Both the position numbers and the translations under genes were made by a program. From positions 101,079 to 165,078 of the forward strand of contig CALODM010000029.1 in NCBI GenBank assembly GCA_942492125.1: a DNA stretch of 64,000 bases, in the 5' to 3' direction. Under the pieces are notes generated by a model. It saw only the letters and a program-made list of their open reading frames with translations, ran no database searches and had not been told where the DNA came from. This stretch comes from BCD1 sp942492125. Its GTDB lineage: Bacteria; Bacteroidota; Bacteroidia; Chitinophagales; Saprospiraceae. Positions 19,277 to 28,870 of the stretch are shown one piece after another (position 1 is the first letter of the stretch; each line of letters starts with the position of its first letter).

Positions 19277-19330
19277 ACGCAGATGTCGCAGGAGGGGATA
19301 AAAAAATACTTTAAACTGCGCCATCTGCGT
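19277..19330. terminator. long inverted repeat between convergent genes
   Basis: ACGCAGATGTCGCAG (19277-19291) is the reverse complement of CTGCGCCATCTGCGT (19316-19330) except for one base, giving a 15-bp stem with a 24-base loop. It sits between the acyl-CoA ligase (plus) and the hexosaminidase (minus) stop codons and probably ends both transcripts. The word CGCAGATG.CGCAG is typical of repeated extragenic palindromes in this phylum. Confidence 0.55.
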
Positions 19331-19340
19331 GCTAATCAAT

Positions 19341-21645
19341 TTATTCCACCACAATCTCGTCAACAAACAACCAGGCTTCATGGCCTCCACCCTGGAGTCC
19401 TTCAGCGATGGTGCCGTGATTATGGATGTGTATTTTCAGGTATTGGCTTTTGACGCCTTCAAAAGTCATTGCTGGTGTACTCAATTTGCCATTGGCCGAA
19501 ATATCACTTATAGTACTTGCTTTGGTAAAAGTCTCTCCGTCATCAGAGATGAAAACTTCGATCATTTTGGGTGGATATATCCATTGTCCTGTGCCGTTGT
19601 AAAAACGGAAGCTGATTGTATTAATATCTGTTGATTCACCAAGGTCTATAGTGGCAATACAATCCTGGCCACTAAAACCCAGCCAGTCTTTGTCGCCGTA
19701 ACGAGAGTCGTTGCCCTTTACTCCATTGATGATCGCTCCAGGACCTCCACTGCTGTACTTTTCAGCAGGCTCATGCTCCAGGGTGATCTTTTTGCCGGCA
19801 GCTTTATGCAGGATGAAAGCCAATTCAATGCCTCGGCCTACCTGTTGATTGTCTTTAAAAGCAGCAGCTTTTAAAGTACCGCTTTTGGCGATTTCGATAG
19901 GGGCAGAATATTCAGCGCTTTTATCATCTACCTCTTTACCATCAAGTGTATATCTGATAGTTGGTGTAGGAGAATCGGTAATTAGCCGGACTTTTACACC
20001 TGCTCCCGTACCTGAAGTAACCGTTGATTTTACATCAAAAAGGTGATTGGCCGTATTGATGCCGGCAGCTTGCAATTGCAGGACATGGGGCTCGAGCCTT
20101 TTGGTGAAGTCTTCATAGTTCCGTTTTTCTTTTGGGGACCATACGACTTCAGCCAATGCCAGCATGCGTGGCAAGATCATGTATTCCACACTTTGGGGTG
20201 TTTTCAGGTATTCCGTCCATAAGTTGGCCTGGGCTCCGAGGATATGATGTTCCTTATCCGGAGCAATATCTGCAGGAGTCGGCTCAAAAGAATAAACCAT
20301 TTCCAGCGGAAGATATCCACCAATAGCCAATGGTTCATTCGGGTCGTCCGATTGGTAATAATCAAAATAACAGTGGGACGTTGGCGTCATAATGACATCG
20401 TGCCCCATATTGGCTGCATCAATGCCGCCTTCCATGCCCCGCCACGACATGACGGTTGCATTGGGGGCCAATCCGCCTTCCAGGATTTCATCCCAGCCAA
20501 TAATACTACGACCATTGGCATTGATGAATTTTTCCATACGCTGGATGAAATAACTTTGCAATCCGTGTTCGTCCTTTAAGCCTTCGCTTTTTGATGAGTT
20601 GCTGGCAGAAATCACTGTTTTTCCAGGCCGTTTTGGGACATTCATCTCCGCCAATATGAATGTACTTTGAAGGGAACAGATCCATGACTTCCAAAAGTAC
20701 ATTTTCTAAAAACTCAAAAGTTTCCTCAGTGGGGCAATAAACTTCTTCAAAGACGCCCCATTTGGTAGCTACTTCAATGTTGCCTCCGTTGCAGGAAAGC
20801 TCCGGATAAGCAGCAAGGGCAGCCTGAGCATGGCCTGGCATTTCAATTTCCGGAATGACGGTAATGTGTCTTTCCGCGGCATATGCCACGATCTCTTTGA
20901 CTTCTTCCTGGGTGTAAAAACCTCCGTAGCGCTGACCGTCAAACTTTTGGGGATTGTCACTGTAATGGCCAATAAGGGTTTCCTTTCGGTAGGCGGCAAT
21001 TTCCTGTAATTTGGGATATTTTTTGATCTCAATCCTCCAGCCCTGGTCTTCGGTAAGGTGCCAGTGGAAATAATTGTATTTGTATTTGGCGAGGTAGTCG
21101 ATGTAATCTTTGATAAACTCCACGGGAAACATATGGCGTCCAACGTCGAGGTGCATGCCGCGATAGGAATACCTGGGATGATCTTTGATCTTTGCATTGG
21201 AAATGAGGGGTTTGCCTTCCGGCATCAATTGCAGTAGGGTTTGAATTCCCCGAAAAATTCCGGCTGCTTCGTTGGCTGTCAGTATGATTTCCGCTGTATT
21301 TACATCCAGCACATAACCTTCAGCACCAAGATCTGTATCTGTTAAGGATAGTGTGATGCTTTTACCGATAGGGTCATTTACCGTTTCAATATCAATATTA
21401 TGCGTCGATTTAATCATATCTGCGAGGTAATCGGCAACGTCAATTACCGCCTGCTGCTCTGCATCAACGACAATTTTTGTGTCATTGGTAATTTGGAAAA
21501 AACCATTGATTTTTTCTGTCTCGGCAGGCAATGGGACGATGGAATAGGAGGGGGTGACATCGCTGAAGTTGTTTTGTCCGCAGCTAAACAGGCTAATGGT
21601 AAGTATGCCTGCAATTAGGAATTGAAAATTTTTTATTTTAATCAT
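19341..21645 (-). pseudogene. GH20 beta-N-acetylhexosaminidase, frameshifted
   Basis: Two minus-strand frames form one exported enzyme of about 766 aa that removes terminal GlcNAc/GalNAc residues. The N-terminal part (from 21645) has a lipoprotein signal (ISLFSCG), a GH20b domain and the TIM-barrel start YSYRGMHLDVGRHMFP. The catalytic Asp-Glu pair is in HIGGDECPKTAW. The C-terminal frame continues the barrel (IIGWDEILEGGLAPNATVMSW), then has a chitobiase C-terminal domain (TIRYTLDGKEV) and a discoidin F5/8-type carbohydrate-binding domain to the end. Reading in phase needs one A fewer in the A5 run (T5 on plus, 20588-20592), restoring CQQLIKSEGLKDEHG. It lies downstream of susCD, behind a terminator. 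Confidence 0.85.
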
Positions 21646-21734
21646 GAATTTGAAATTTTGAATTTGCTGAATTAGTTTTTTGCTGCTAATTTGTCAGCAT
21701 TGTCCTCTGGGGCACTTGTTTGGAAAAGGTTCAA

Positions 21735-21765
21735 ACAAAAAACGGGGTGACTGTACGTCACCCCG
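21735..21765 (-). terminator. rho-independent terminator between susD and the hexosaminidase
   Basis: On the minus strand CGGGGTGA (21765-21758) pairs with TCACCCCG (21750-21743) around a seven-base loop and is followed by TTTTTTG. It lies 50 bases after susD and 90 bases before the hexosaminidase start, so it would lower or separate hexosaminidase expression from the susCD transcript. Confidence 0.85.
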
Positions 21766-21817
21766 CGGATTTTATTCTAATAACTTATAGTGGTTTGTAA
21801 GTCGATTTTTTTGCATC

Positions 21818-23518
21818 TTATTTAGCCCACCATAATTTGGTATCCTGTCTGTCAGGACCCTGGCTAGCGTTGGCTGCTTCAACATTGGCACCATTGGTAT
21901 CATAAGCACTTCCGCCATACTGCATACGCTGTGGGTAAGCACCATCGATATCACCGAATCCAAAAATATCAGCATTTTCAACACCGGCAGCTAATTGAGA
22001 TGGGTATCCAGAATCTCTCACGGTAGCCCAGCCTTCGAAACCTTCAGTATAGTTGGCAATCCATTTCTGGACGGCAATTTTTTCGAGCATTTCTTGTTCT
22101 GAACCTGTCAACTGAGCGAGATCAGCCATAGCGAGGTATGTATCAATAGCTGCATCGTCAACCCCCCAGTATCTCATGGAAGCACGGATACCTTCCTGGA
22201 ACATTTGGGCCGCATCTTCACTGCCATATCCTCTAACCGCGGCTTCTGCACGGAGGAAGTAAACTTCTGCAGTAGTCATAACGATCTCAGGAGCTACGTC
22301 ATCGTTATCAGGATCCGGAGAAATGATGTAATCTGTTGGATCAGAGAACAATTCATACCTTACAAGGCTCTTGATAAAGCCGTTGAGACGTGTTGGCTGG
22401 CCAACATAGTAAGTGTTTTCAGCCATTGTGAGGCTAAATTCAGGATCGTTATCTTCCAATGTGTAGTCCACACCTGCTTCATCCAGAACGGAAATGATGT
22501 AACCAATTCTTGCCGGGAATTTGGCATAGCCGTCAGGATCTTCTGATTCGGAAGGTCTTGTTACGGTAACTGTTCCTCCCGGAGCAGGTTTGGCGTAGAT
22601 GCTCAAACGCGGGTCATCATTATCCCTGAGGTAATTGATAAGGGTCTGGCTCACTTTCCACTTGGAACCCAGTCCACCGAATCTCCACCAGACATCTCCG
22701 TAGGAAGCACTGTTCCACTGGGTAATCCCGTTATCCTTTTTCAGGATGGCTCCGTCACCTGTTTCCATAAGATCTTCAGCCAATGCCTTATTGATCTCAC
22801 CATCGGCAAAATCATCTCCGGGAGCACCTAGGGCTCTCAGTGCGACACGCAATCTGAGACTATTGGCTAAAGCTTTCCATTGTTGCAGGTCACCACCAAA
22901 GAAAATATCATTGGCAGCGATATTCTCAACACCGTCACCGGTTACTGTGGCGTCGCCAATGGTTTCAATGGCCGTACCCAAATCACGAATGATACCTTGA
23001 TAGATATCTTTCTGTGAATCGAATTTAGGCAACAGCACCTCAGGATCTCCCGCTTCAGAGTAAGGAATCATACCGAATACATCGCTATACTGCTGATAGT
23101 AGAGGGATTTGAGTACCAGGCCAACGGCATGGCTCAATTCATTCTCAAAGTCACCTCCGGGTTCCGTCAGTTTCAGATAAGTATTGATAAAACCGAAGTA
23201 ACTGCCGTAGAGGTTGGCCCACGTAGCGTCAGTATATCCGCCATTGAAGGTGTATCCCAATTCATCACTCCACCATGAACCATGGTTGCCGAAGCAGAAA
23301 TATCCGGCATAACGATCCGCATGAATCAACTGGGCCCGCCAGTAAGGAAATCTGTCAGGAGCGAACAGTTTATATTGTGCCTTGGGCAGAAAGTAAGCTG
23401 CACTGGCCTCATCGCTGGTGATGGCATTCGGGTCAGTATTGATTTCCACAAAGTCTTCCGTACAAGCTGTAAACCCAAAGACCAGGAAAAGCATGAAAAT
23501 AAAATTGTATTTACGCAT
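21818..23518 (-). CDS. SusD/RagB-family nutrient-binding lipoprotein
   Basis: This 566-aa protein is the surface glycan-binding partner of the SusC transporter encoded immediately upstream. It has a signal peptide with lipobox FTAC (Cys about residue 19), followed by the family start CTEDFVEINTDPNAIT. Inside are the helical repeat features of SusD-like proteins: YQQYSDVFGMIPYSEAG, LANSLRLRVALRA and a C-terminal EVYFLRAEAAVRGYGSEDAAQMFQEGIRASMRYWGV segment, ending in QRMQYGG. These correspond to the SusD-like_2 subgroup. Only 17 bases separate it from susC, so the two are cotranscribed. Neighbouring hexosaminidase and NagB imply that it binds GlcNAc-containing oligosaccharides, which is an inference. 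Confidence 0.92.
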   Translation of the reverse strand: MRKYNFIFMLFLVFGFTACTEDFVEINTDPNAITSDEASAAYFLPKAQYKLFAPDRFPYWRAQLIHADRYAGYFCFGNHGSWWSDELGYTFNGGYTDATWANLYGSYFGFINTYLKLTEPGGDFENELSHAVGLVLKSLYYQQYSDVFGMIPYSEAGDPEVLLPKFDSQKDIYQGIIRDLGTAIETIGDATVTGDGVENIAANDIFFGGDLQQWKALANSLRLRVALRALGAPGDDFADGEINKALAEDLMETGDGAILKKDNGITQWNSASYGDVWWRFGGLGSKWKVSQTLINYLRDNDDPRLSIYAKPAPGGTVTVTRPSESEDPDGYAKFPARIGYIISVLDEAGVDYTLEDNDPEFSLTMAENTYYVGQPTRLNGFIKSLVRYELFSDPTDYIISPDPDNDDVAPEIVMTTAEVYFLRAEAAVRGYGSEDAAQMFQEGIRASMRYWGVDDAAIDTYLAMADLAQLTGSEQEMLEKIAVQKWIANYTEGFEGWATVRDSGYPSQLAAGVENADIFGFGDIDGAYPQRMQYGGSAYDTNGANVEAANASQGPDRQDTKLWWAK

Positions 23519-23535
23519 TTGATTAAATTTTTAGA

Positions 23536-26500
23536 TTAAAACTTAACATTCAGGTTAACACCAAAACTTCTCAGCGTAGGCAGGTTGTAGTACAACATAC
23601 CCTGAGCGAAGTTACTGGTACTGTAACTTGATTCGGGATCAAAGTTACCAAGATCATTCTTAAAGAACAAGAGATTTCTTGCTACGACCCCGACATTTAC
23701 GGATTCGATGAAGATATTGTCAAACATACTGGATGGCAAAGTATAATTTAAACCAACTTCTCTCAAACGAATATTCGTCTGGTCGAAAATATAGTTAGAA
23801 GGTACACCTGCATAATTTCCCCAGTATTGCTGGCCGGTAATGCTGGTCGTATTTGGCGTCCAAATAGGGGCATCAGCGGTGCCCGTGTTGACCACACCAT
23901 CAAAGACAATACCAGATTCTCTGTATTCGAGGGAATTTGTAGAAACTCCGGAAGCGTCCAGTCCGGCATCTGTTCCGGCATATAACTGCCCTCCGATACG
24001 AGCATCGATCAGGAACCTGAAAGTCAATCCTTTGTAAGTCAATGAACTGCTCAAACCACCGGTCCAGTCTGGCTGGTAGTTACCGAGGTAAACCTTTTCG
24101 CTGGTTCTCTGTGGCAAACCGTTATCATCGACGATGATATCACCATTCTCGTTGGTCAGGTATGTAGTACCATAAATGTCACCGAATCCGGCATTGTCCA
24201 CTTCTTCCTCGTTGATGATAGCACCTTCCACGGTGGCTTGTACCGTTACACTACCTGCATTGTTGGTACTGAATACAAAGTTGTCCAAACCTTCGAAAAG
24301 TTCCACCAGTCTGTTCTGGTTTCTGGCGAAGTTCAAGGAAACATCCCATGTGAAATCAGTGGTTTTTACAGGAAGGAATCCGAGCAGTACCTCAACACCC
24401 TGGTTGGTAATGTTACCAACGTTGGTGAACTTGGAAGAGAATCCGGTAGCAGGAGCTACAGGCACTGTAGTAATCAGGTCGGTGGTTTCTGTCTGGTAAA
24501 AGGAGAGATCACCGTAAACTCTGTTATTCATCATTCTGAATTCCAAACCGAATTCCAGGGAGGAAGTCTGTTCTGGTCTCAGGTCAGGATTACGCTGTAC
24601 GCTGCTTGCAGACAAGATGACCAGGTCGAGATAGCTGTCTGCATCCAGGAAATAACTGTTCAATAAGAGGAACGGATCTGTATCGCTACCTACATTAGCC
24701 CAACTGAATCTTACTTTACCATAGTCGAGGAAGTCAGACTCCATCAATTCGCTGAATACCAGGGATAAGCTGGCAGAAGGATAGAAGTAAGACCAGTTGT
24801 CCTGAGGCAATGCAGAGGACCAGTCGTTACGTGCAGTCAGATCCAGGTAAAGGAAATCCTTGAAACTCAGAGAAGCAGAACCATAAACGGAGTGAATTCT
24901 CTTCTTGGCTACTTCATTGTAAAATGGGTTGGCGATGCTGGCACTGGCAACGGTTGCTTTGGTTGGGATCTTAAAGTCCTGACCATTAACGCCCTGTGAA
25001 GAGCGGGTAGCCAGCATTCTGTTGGCCCCTACATTCAAGCTCAACCCAATGTCATCGGTCAATCTGCCATTATACATCAACAATACATCCGCATTGGTTT
25101 CTGAGTTGTTGAAATCTCTGAAACTGAAGGAACCTCTGTCAGCATACCAGTAACCATATCCATAAACACTTTCGATGTTCTGATTGACATAATCCGTACC
25201 GATCCGAGCGAAAACGGATAAGTTGTTGGTGATCTGGTAAGTTGCTTTGGCAAACCCCTGGATACGGTTTCTTGTATCGTCATTTCTGTTGCCATAGAGC
25301 AACCAATAAGGATTTGTTCCCAGTGAGTTGTAGGATATCGGAGAAAAATCTGCAGGGTTCTGGTAATTTTCCAGGTCCCCAATAGGAATATTTCTTGGGA
25401 TATCATAAAGGAAAGCCATGATACCTTCCGTACCCTGATCAGGTCTGTTTTTCGCTTCCTGCTGGAAGTAAGTCACTTTGGCATCAACAGAGAGTTTGTC
25501 TGACAACCTGGAGCTTGCCCTTAAATTGAAGTTGTTACGCTTCAGGTAGGAGTTTTCCAGGATGGACTTGGTATCTGTATTGGAATAAGAGAAACGGAAG
25601 GAAGACCTGTCGTTTCCACCATCAAAAGCCAGTGTGTTTACCCAGTTGGTACCATTGCGGAAAAAGTCTTTAACGTTATCCGGCTGAGCATTGTAAGCCT
25701 GAGTCGCGCCTTCTCCGGTCCAGTAGGGTTGAGAGGCACCGTCGAGTTTAGGTCCCCAGGAACCCGTGGAGGTCTTGAGGTCTTCCAGGTTTGTGGGTAC
25801 TGAACCATTGGTTCCCATACCATATTCATTCTGGAGTTCAGGAAGCAGCATCGGGCTGGATGTTGCGAAGTGACCAGTGTAGGTGACGCCCAGACCTTTT
25901 TTTGCAGAACCTTTTTTAGTGGTGATCAGGATAACCCCATTGGCGGCTCTTGATCCATAAAGGGCTGCAGCGTTGGGACCCTTCAATACAGAGATGGATT
26001 CGATATCGTCGGCATTCAAGTCAGAAATACCTGTACCATAATCTTGCCTGCGGTAGTTGGCGGTACCATCACCGTTGGCAGAACCATAACCGGAGTTATC
26101 CATCGGAATACCATCGATAACGTACAATGGCTGGTTGTTGCCACCCAGGGAATTGTTACCCCGAATGATCACGCGAGAACCAGATCCCGGCCCCGCAGTG
26201 GATTGTGTGATGACCACACCGGCAACCCTACCGGCCAATTGATTCATGACGTTGCTTTCCTTGGCTTCGGCAATTTCGCTACCATCTACTTCGGTGATTG
26301 CGTAACCCAATGCTTTCTTTTCTCTGGAAATACCCAGGGCAGTTACGACAACCTCATCGAGTTGCACACCTTCGACCATGACAACATCTATCATCGAACG
26401 ACCACCTACGGCAACTTCTTGGTTTTCAAATCCGGTAAGGGAGAACCGAAGTGTTGCATCTTCCGCAACACGAACGGAGTATTTTCCGTCGAAATCGGTT

Positions 26501-26655
26501 ACGGTACCATTGGATGTACCTTTTTCCAGGATGTTTACTCCAAAGAGGGCTTCCCCTTCAGATGAAGTAACGGTACCTGAAACTGTAATCTGTGACCACC
26601 CTGTAGCCAGAGCAAAAATGACTAGCATAAAGGTGAGAAATAGGTTTTTTTTCAT
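23536..26655 (-). CDS. SusC/RagA-family TonB-linked outer-membrane transporter
   Basis: This 1039-aa protein is a TonB-dependent beta-barrel that imports oligosaccharides across the outer membrane. It has a signal peptide (to about residue 21), a carboxypeptidase-regulatory-like domain (ITVSGTVTSSEGEALFGVNI to about 100), the SusC start of the plug (LDEVVVTALGISREKKALGYA, about 100-120), the plug proper with VIIRGNNSLGGNNQPLYVIDG, and a long barrel ending in NLPTLRSFGVNLNVKF, whose C-terminal aromatic residue is typical of outer-membrane proteins. Length is normal for the family. It is cotranscribed with susD downstream and lies 47 bases after nagB; substrate by context is chitin- or peptidoglycan-derived amino sugar. 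Confidence 0.93.
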   Translation of the reverse strand: MKKNLFLTFMLVIFALATGWSQITVSGTVTSSEGEALFGVNILEKGTSNGTVTDFDGKYSVRVAEDATLRFSLTGFENQEVAVGGRSMIDVVMVEGVQLDEVVVTALGISREKKALGYAITEVDGSEIAEAKESNVMNQLAGRVAGVVITQSTAGPGSGSRVIIRGNNSLGGNNQPLYVIDGIPMDNSGYGSANGDGTANYRRQDYGTGISDLNADDIESISVLKGPNAAALYGSRAANGVILITTKKGSAKKGLGVTYTGHFATSSPMLLPELQNEYGMGTNGSVPTNLEDLKTSTGSWGPKLDGASQPYWTGEGATQAYNAQPDNVKDFFRNGTNWVNTLAFDGGNDRSSFRFSYSNTDTKSILENSYLKRNNFNLRASSRLSDKLSVDAKVTYFQQEAKNRPDQGTEGIMAFLYDIPRNIPIGDLENYQNPADFSPISYNSLGTNPYWLLYGNRNDDTRNRIQGFAKATYQITNNLSVFARIGTDYVNQNIESVYGYGYWYADRGSFSFRDFNNSETNADVLLMYNGRLTDDIGLSLNVGANRMLATRSSQGVNGQDFKIPTKATVASASIANPFYNEVAKKRIHSVYGSASLSFKDFLYLDLTARNDWSSALPQDNWSYFYPSASLSLVFSELMESDFLDYGKVRFSWANVGSDTDPFLLLNSYFLDADSYLDLVILSASSVQRNPDLRPEQTSSLEFGLEFRMMNNRVYGDLSFYQTETTDLITTVPVAPATGFSSKFTNVGNITNQGVEVLLGFLPVKTTDFTWDVSLNFARNQNRLVELFEGLDNFVFSTNNAGSVTVQATVEGAIINEEEVDNAGFGDIYGTTYLTNENGDIIVDDNGLPQRTSEKVYLGNYQPDWTGGLSSSLTYKGLTFRFLIDARIGGQLYAGTDAGLDASGVSTNSLEYRESGIVFDGVVNTGTADAPIWTPNTTSITGQQYWGNYAGVPSNYIFDQTNIRLREVGLNYTLPSSMFDNIFIESVNVGVVARNLLFFKNDLGNFDPESSYSTSNFAQGMLYYNLPTLRSFGVNLNVKF

Positions 26656-26702
26656 AATACGATTGATTTGATTAGAATTTTTATTAAGTCAATTTTCGTT
26701 TC

Positions 26703-28646
26703 CTAAGTAAATTTCCATCGGGCAAATGCTTCGATGGCTTCATATTCGGCTAAGCCGAGGTCTCTGTAGATCTGTGCTGTTTTTCGGTTGCGTTCTTCAG
26801 CTCGCTGCCAAAATTCACGTTCATCTCTTCCGGGGAAGGGGGGATGGTCCTTTTGAGACTGGTGCATGAATATGGCTTTGCGCTTTTTGTATAGTTCCTG
26901 TGGACTAAGGGGGACTGCCATTTCTATCTCGTGGGTTGGCCATTCGTGCCAGGCACCACGGTATAACCATAACCAGCAGTCTTTCATCCACTGCTTATTT
27001 TTTAGTTGTTCAAAAGCTTCGAAAATGGCATCCAGGCAGACCCTGTGCGTGCCATGTGGATCGGCCAGATCTCCTGCCGCGTATACCTGGTGTGGTTGTA
27101 TCCTTTCAATAATTTCCGCCACGATATTGATGTCTTCTTTACCCAAAGGTTTTTTTCGGGTTCCGCCGGTCTCATAAAATGGCATATCCAGAAAATGGAT
27201 GTGGCTGTCCGGTAATCCACAGAAACGGGCACCGGCTCTTGCTTCACCACGGCGAATAAGGCCTTTGATGGTTCGCAACTGATGGGTATCGGGCTGGTTA
27301 AACTGCTTTTTCTTTAGAAAACCTTTAGATTTGGTAACTACTTTATCGATATCACTACAATCGATGGATTCATGGTCGACAAATTCCTTCAGGAATTCCA
27401 CATAGCGTAAAGCATCGTGGTCATGTACGGCAATATTGCCGGATGTCTGATAAACTACATGCACCTCGTGACCTTGTTCAACCAGCCTCAGAAAAGTGCC
27501 ACCCATGGAGATTACATCATCATCCGGATGCGGACTAAAAATAATGACCCGTTTTTTGTCAGGTTTGGCTCTTTCCGGCCGGTGCGTGTCATCAGCGTTG
27601 GGTTTGCCGCCCGGCCAGCCGGTAATGGTGTGTTGGATACGATTGAAAATCTGTATGTTGATACTGTAACTGGAAGCGTATTCAATGATGAGATCGCTCA
27701 GTCCGTTTTCACTGTAATCTTCGTCCGTAAGTTTGAGAATGGGTTTTTTCACCTTTTCGGAAAGCCAGACCACAGCTTTGCAAATCAGATCATCTGTCCA
27801 GTTGCAAATGCCCACCCTCCATGGCGTTTTGAGCCGGGTAAGTTCTTCTGCGGCTCCTTTATCCGCCAGCACCTTTACATTAGGATGTTTCTGCAGAAAA
27901 GTCGCCGGGATATTGGAAGAGATTTCTCCTTCCACCGCTGCTCTAAGAATAGGAGCTTTGTGCTGCCCCCAGGCCAATAAATAAATGGCCTTGGCCTTCA
28001 TGATACTGGCAATGCCCATGGTAATTGCCCGGTAGGGAACATTTTCTTCTCCCATGAATTCTGCACCCGCATCCCTCCTGGTGATGGCATCAAGTTTTAC
28101 CAGGCGGGTTTTGGAATCCTCCCACGAGCCGGGTTCGTTAAAGCCAATGTGTCCTGTACGGCCGATCCCCAGGATCTGGATGTCTAGCCCGCCCGCCAAA
28201 TCGATCTTTTTTTCATAGGCCTTACAATAAGATGCCCAGTCATCCATAGGGATAGTCCCGTCCGGAATGTTAATGTTTTCGGGTTTGATGTCCACATGAT
28301 TGAAGAGATATTCATTCATGAAGTACACATAACTTTGATGTGACTCGGGTGACATCGGGAAATACTCGTCTAAATTAAAGGTAACGACGTTGTGGAAACT
28401 CAGATCTTCTTCCTTGTGCATTCTGACCAGCTCGTCGTAAATTTTGATAGGGGAGGAGCCGGTTGCCAATCCAAGAACGAGCTGTTCACCGTCCTGCTGT
28501 TTTTGGCGTATAGCCAGGGCTATGGATTTTGCCACGTGTATGGAGGCATCTTTTGAATGCTCCCAAATAGTGACCGGTAATTTCTCCAGGGTTTTAAGCT
28601 GATATTTTAGGTCAGGAGAAATAAAAGGTTTTACGTTATTAGTCAT
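26703..28646 (-). CDS. nagB: glucosamine-6-phosphate deaminase fused to a PIG-L deacetylase-like domain
   Basis: The N-terminal 270 residues are NagB: VLGLATGSSPIKIYDELV, FNLDEYFPMSPESHQSYVYFMNE and the active-site loop GIGRTGHIGFNEPGS. NagB converts glucosamine-6-phosphate to fructose-6-phosphate and ammonia. After a linker, the second half has the LmbE/PIG-L zinc motif SPHPDDDVISMGGT at about 375 and the downstream DPHGTHR histidine motif; this family de-N-acetylates GlcNAc-type substrates. The 647-aa fusion is known from Bacteroidota. No separate nagA is visible here, so the fused domain may supply a deacetylation step, but that is inference. It heads the minus-strand operon with susC and susD and is divergent from a LacI-type regulator. 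Confidence 0.92.
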   Translation of the reverse strand: MTNNVKPFISPDLKYQLKTLEKLPVTIWEHSKDASIHVAKSIALAIRQKQQDGEQLVLGLATGSSPIKIYDELVRMHKEEDLSFHNVVTFNLDEYFPMSPESHQSYVYFMNEYLFNHVDIKPENINIPDGTIPMDDWASYCKAYEKKIDLAGGLDIQILGIGRTGHIGFNEPGSWEDSKTRLVKLDAITRRDAGAEFMGEENVPYRAITMGIASIMKAKAIYLLAWGQHKAPILRAAVEGEISSNIPATFLQKHPNVKVLADKGAAEELTRLKTPWRVGICNWTDDLICKAVVWLSEKVKKPILKLTDEDYSENGLSDLIIEYASSYSINIQIFNRIQHTITGWPGGKPNADDTHRPERAKPDKKRVIIFSPHPDDDVISMGGTFLRLVEQGHEVHVVYQTSGNIAVHDHDALRYVEFLKEFVDHESIDCSDIDKVVTKSKGFLKKKQFNQPDTHQLRTIKGLIRRGEARAGARFCGLPDSHIHFLDMPFYETGGTRKKPLGKEDINIVAEIIERIQPHQVYAAGDLADPHGTHRVCLDAIFEAFEQLKNKQWMKDCWLWLYRGAWHEWPTHEIEMAVPLSPQELYKKRKAIFMHQSQKDHPPFPGRDEREFWQRAEERNRKTAQIYRDLGLAEYEAIEAFARWKFT

Positions 28647-28739
28647 CTTGGCTAATTAAAATTTCCGTAAGATTTTAATTGATGGTCGGTTGAGGCTGGT
28701 CTTGTTTGTTTGGTAAAATTATAAAAATATTTTCAAAAC

Positions 28740-28784
28740 TGTGTACGCGCACAAATTTTTTTTAAATAATTGTGTGCGCACACA
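28740..28784. promoter_or_regulatory. two palindromic operators for the divergent LacI-type regulator
   Basis: TGTGTACGCGCACA (28740-28753) and TGTGTGCGCACACA (28771-28784) are near-perfect and perfect 14-bp palindromes whose centres are 31 bp apart, about three helical turns. They lie between nagB (minus) and the LacI-family gene (plus). A central CG step and GTG/CAC arms are typical of LacI-family sites. The likely action is repression of both directions, relieved by an amino-sugar ligand; this is inference. Confidence 0.85.
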
Positions 28785-28801
28785 GTTTTTTGTTAAATTT
28801 G
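28770..28801 (+). promoter_or_regulatory. probable promoter of the LacI-type regulator gene
   Basis: TAAATTTG (28794-28801) fits TAnnTTTG exactly, with TTG at 28770-28772 as a candidate -33 element about 21 bases upstream. The second operator lies between these elements, so the regulator would repress its own gene. Confidence 0.5.
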
Positions 28802-28870
28802 CCTGATACTGCAAAGCCAGCCATGTTATTTTATTTGGCTTTTTGAAAGCCTTATATTAGGAAGGATAAT

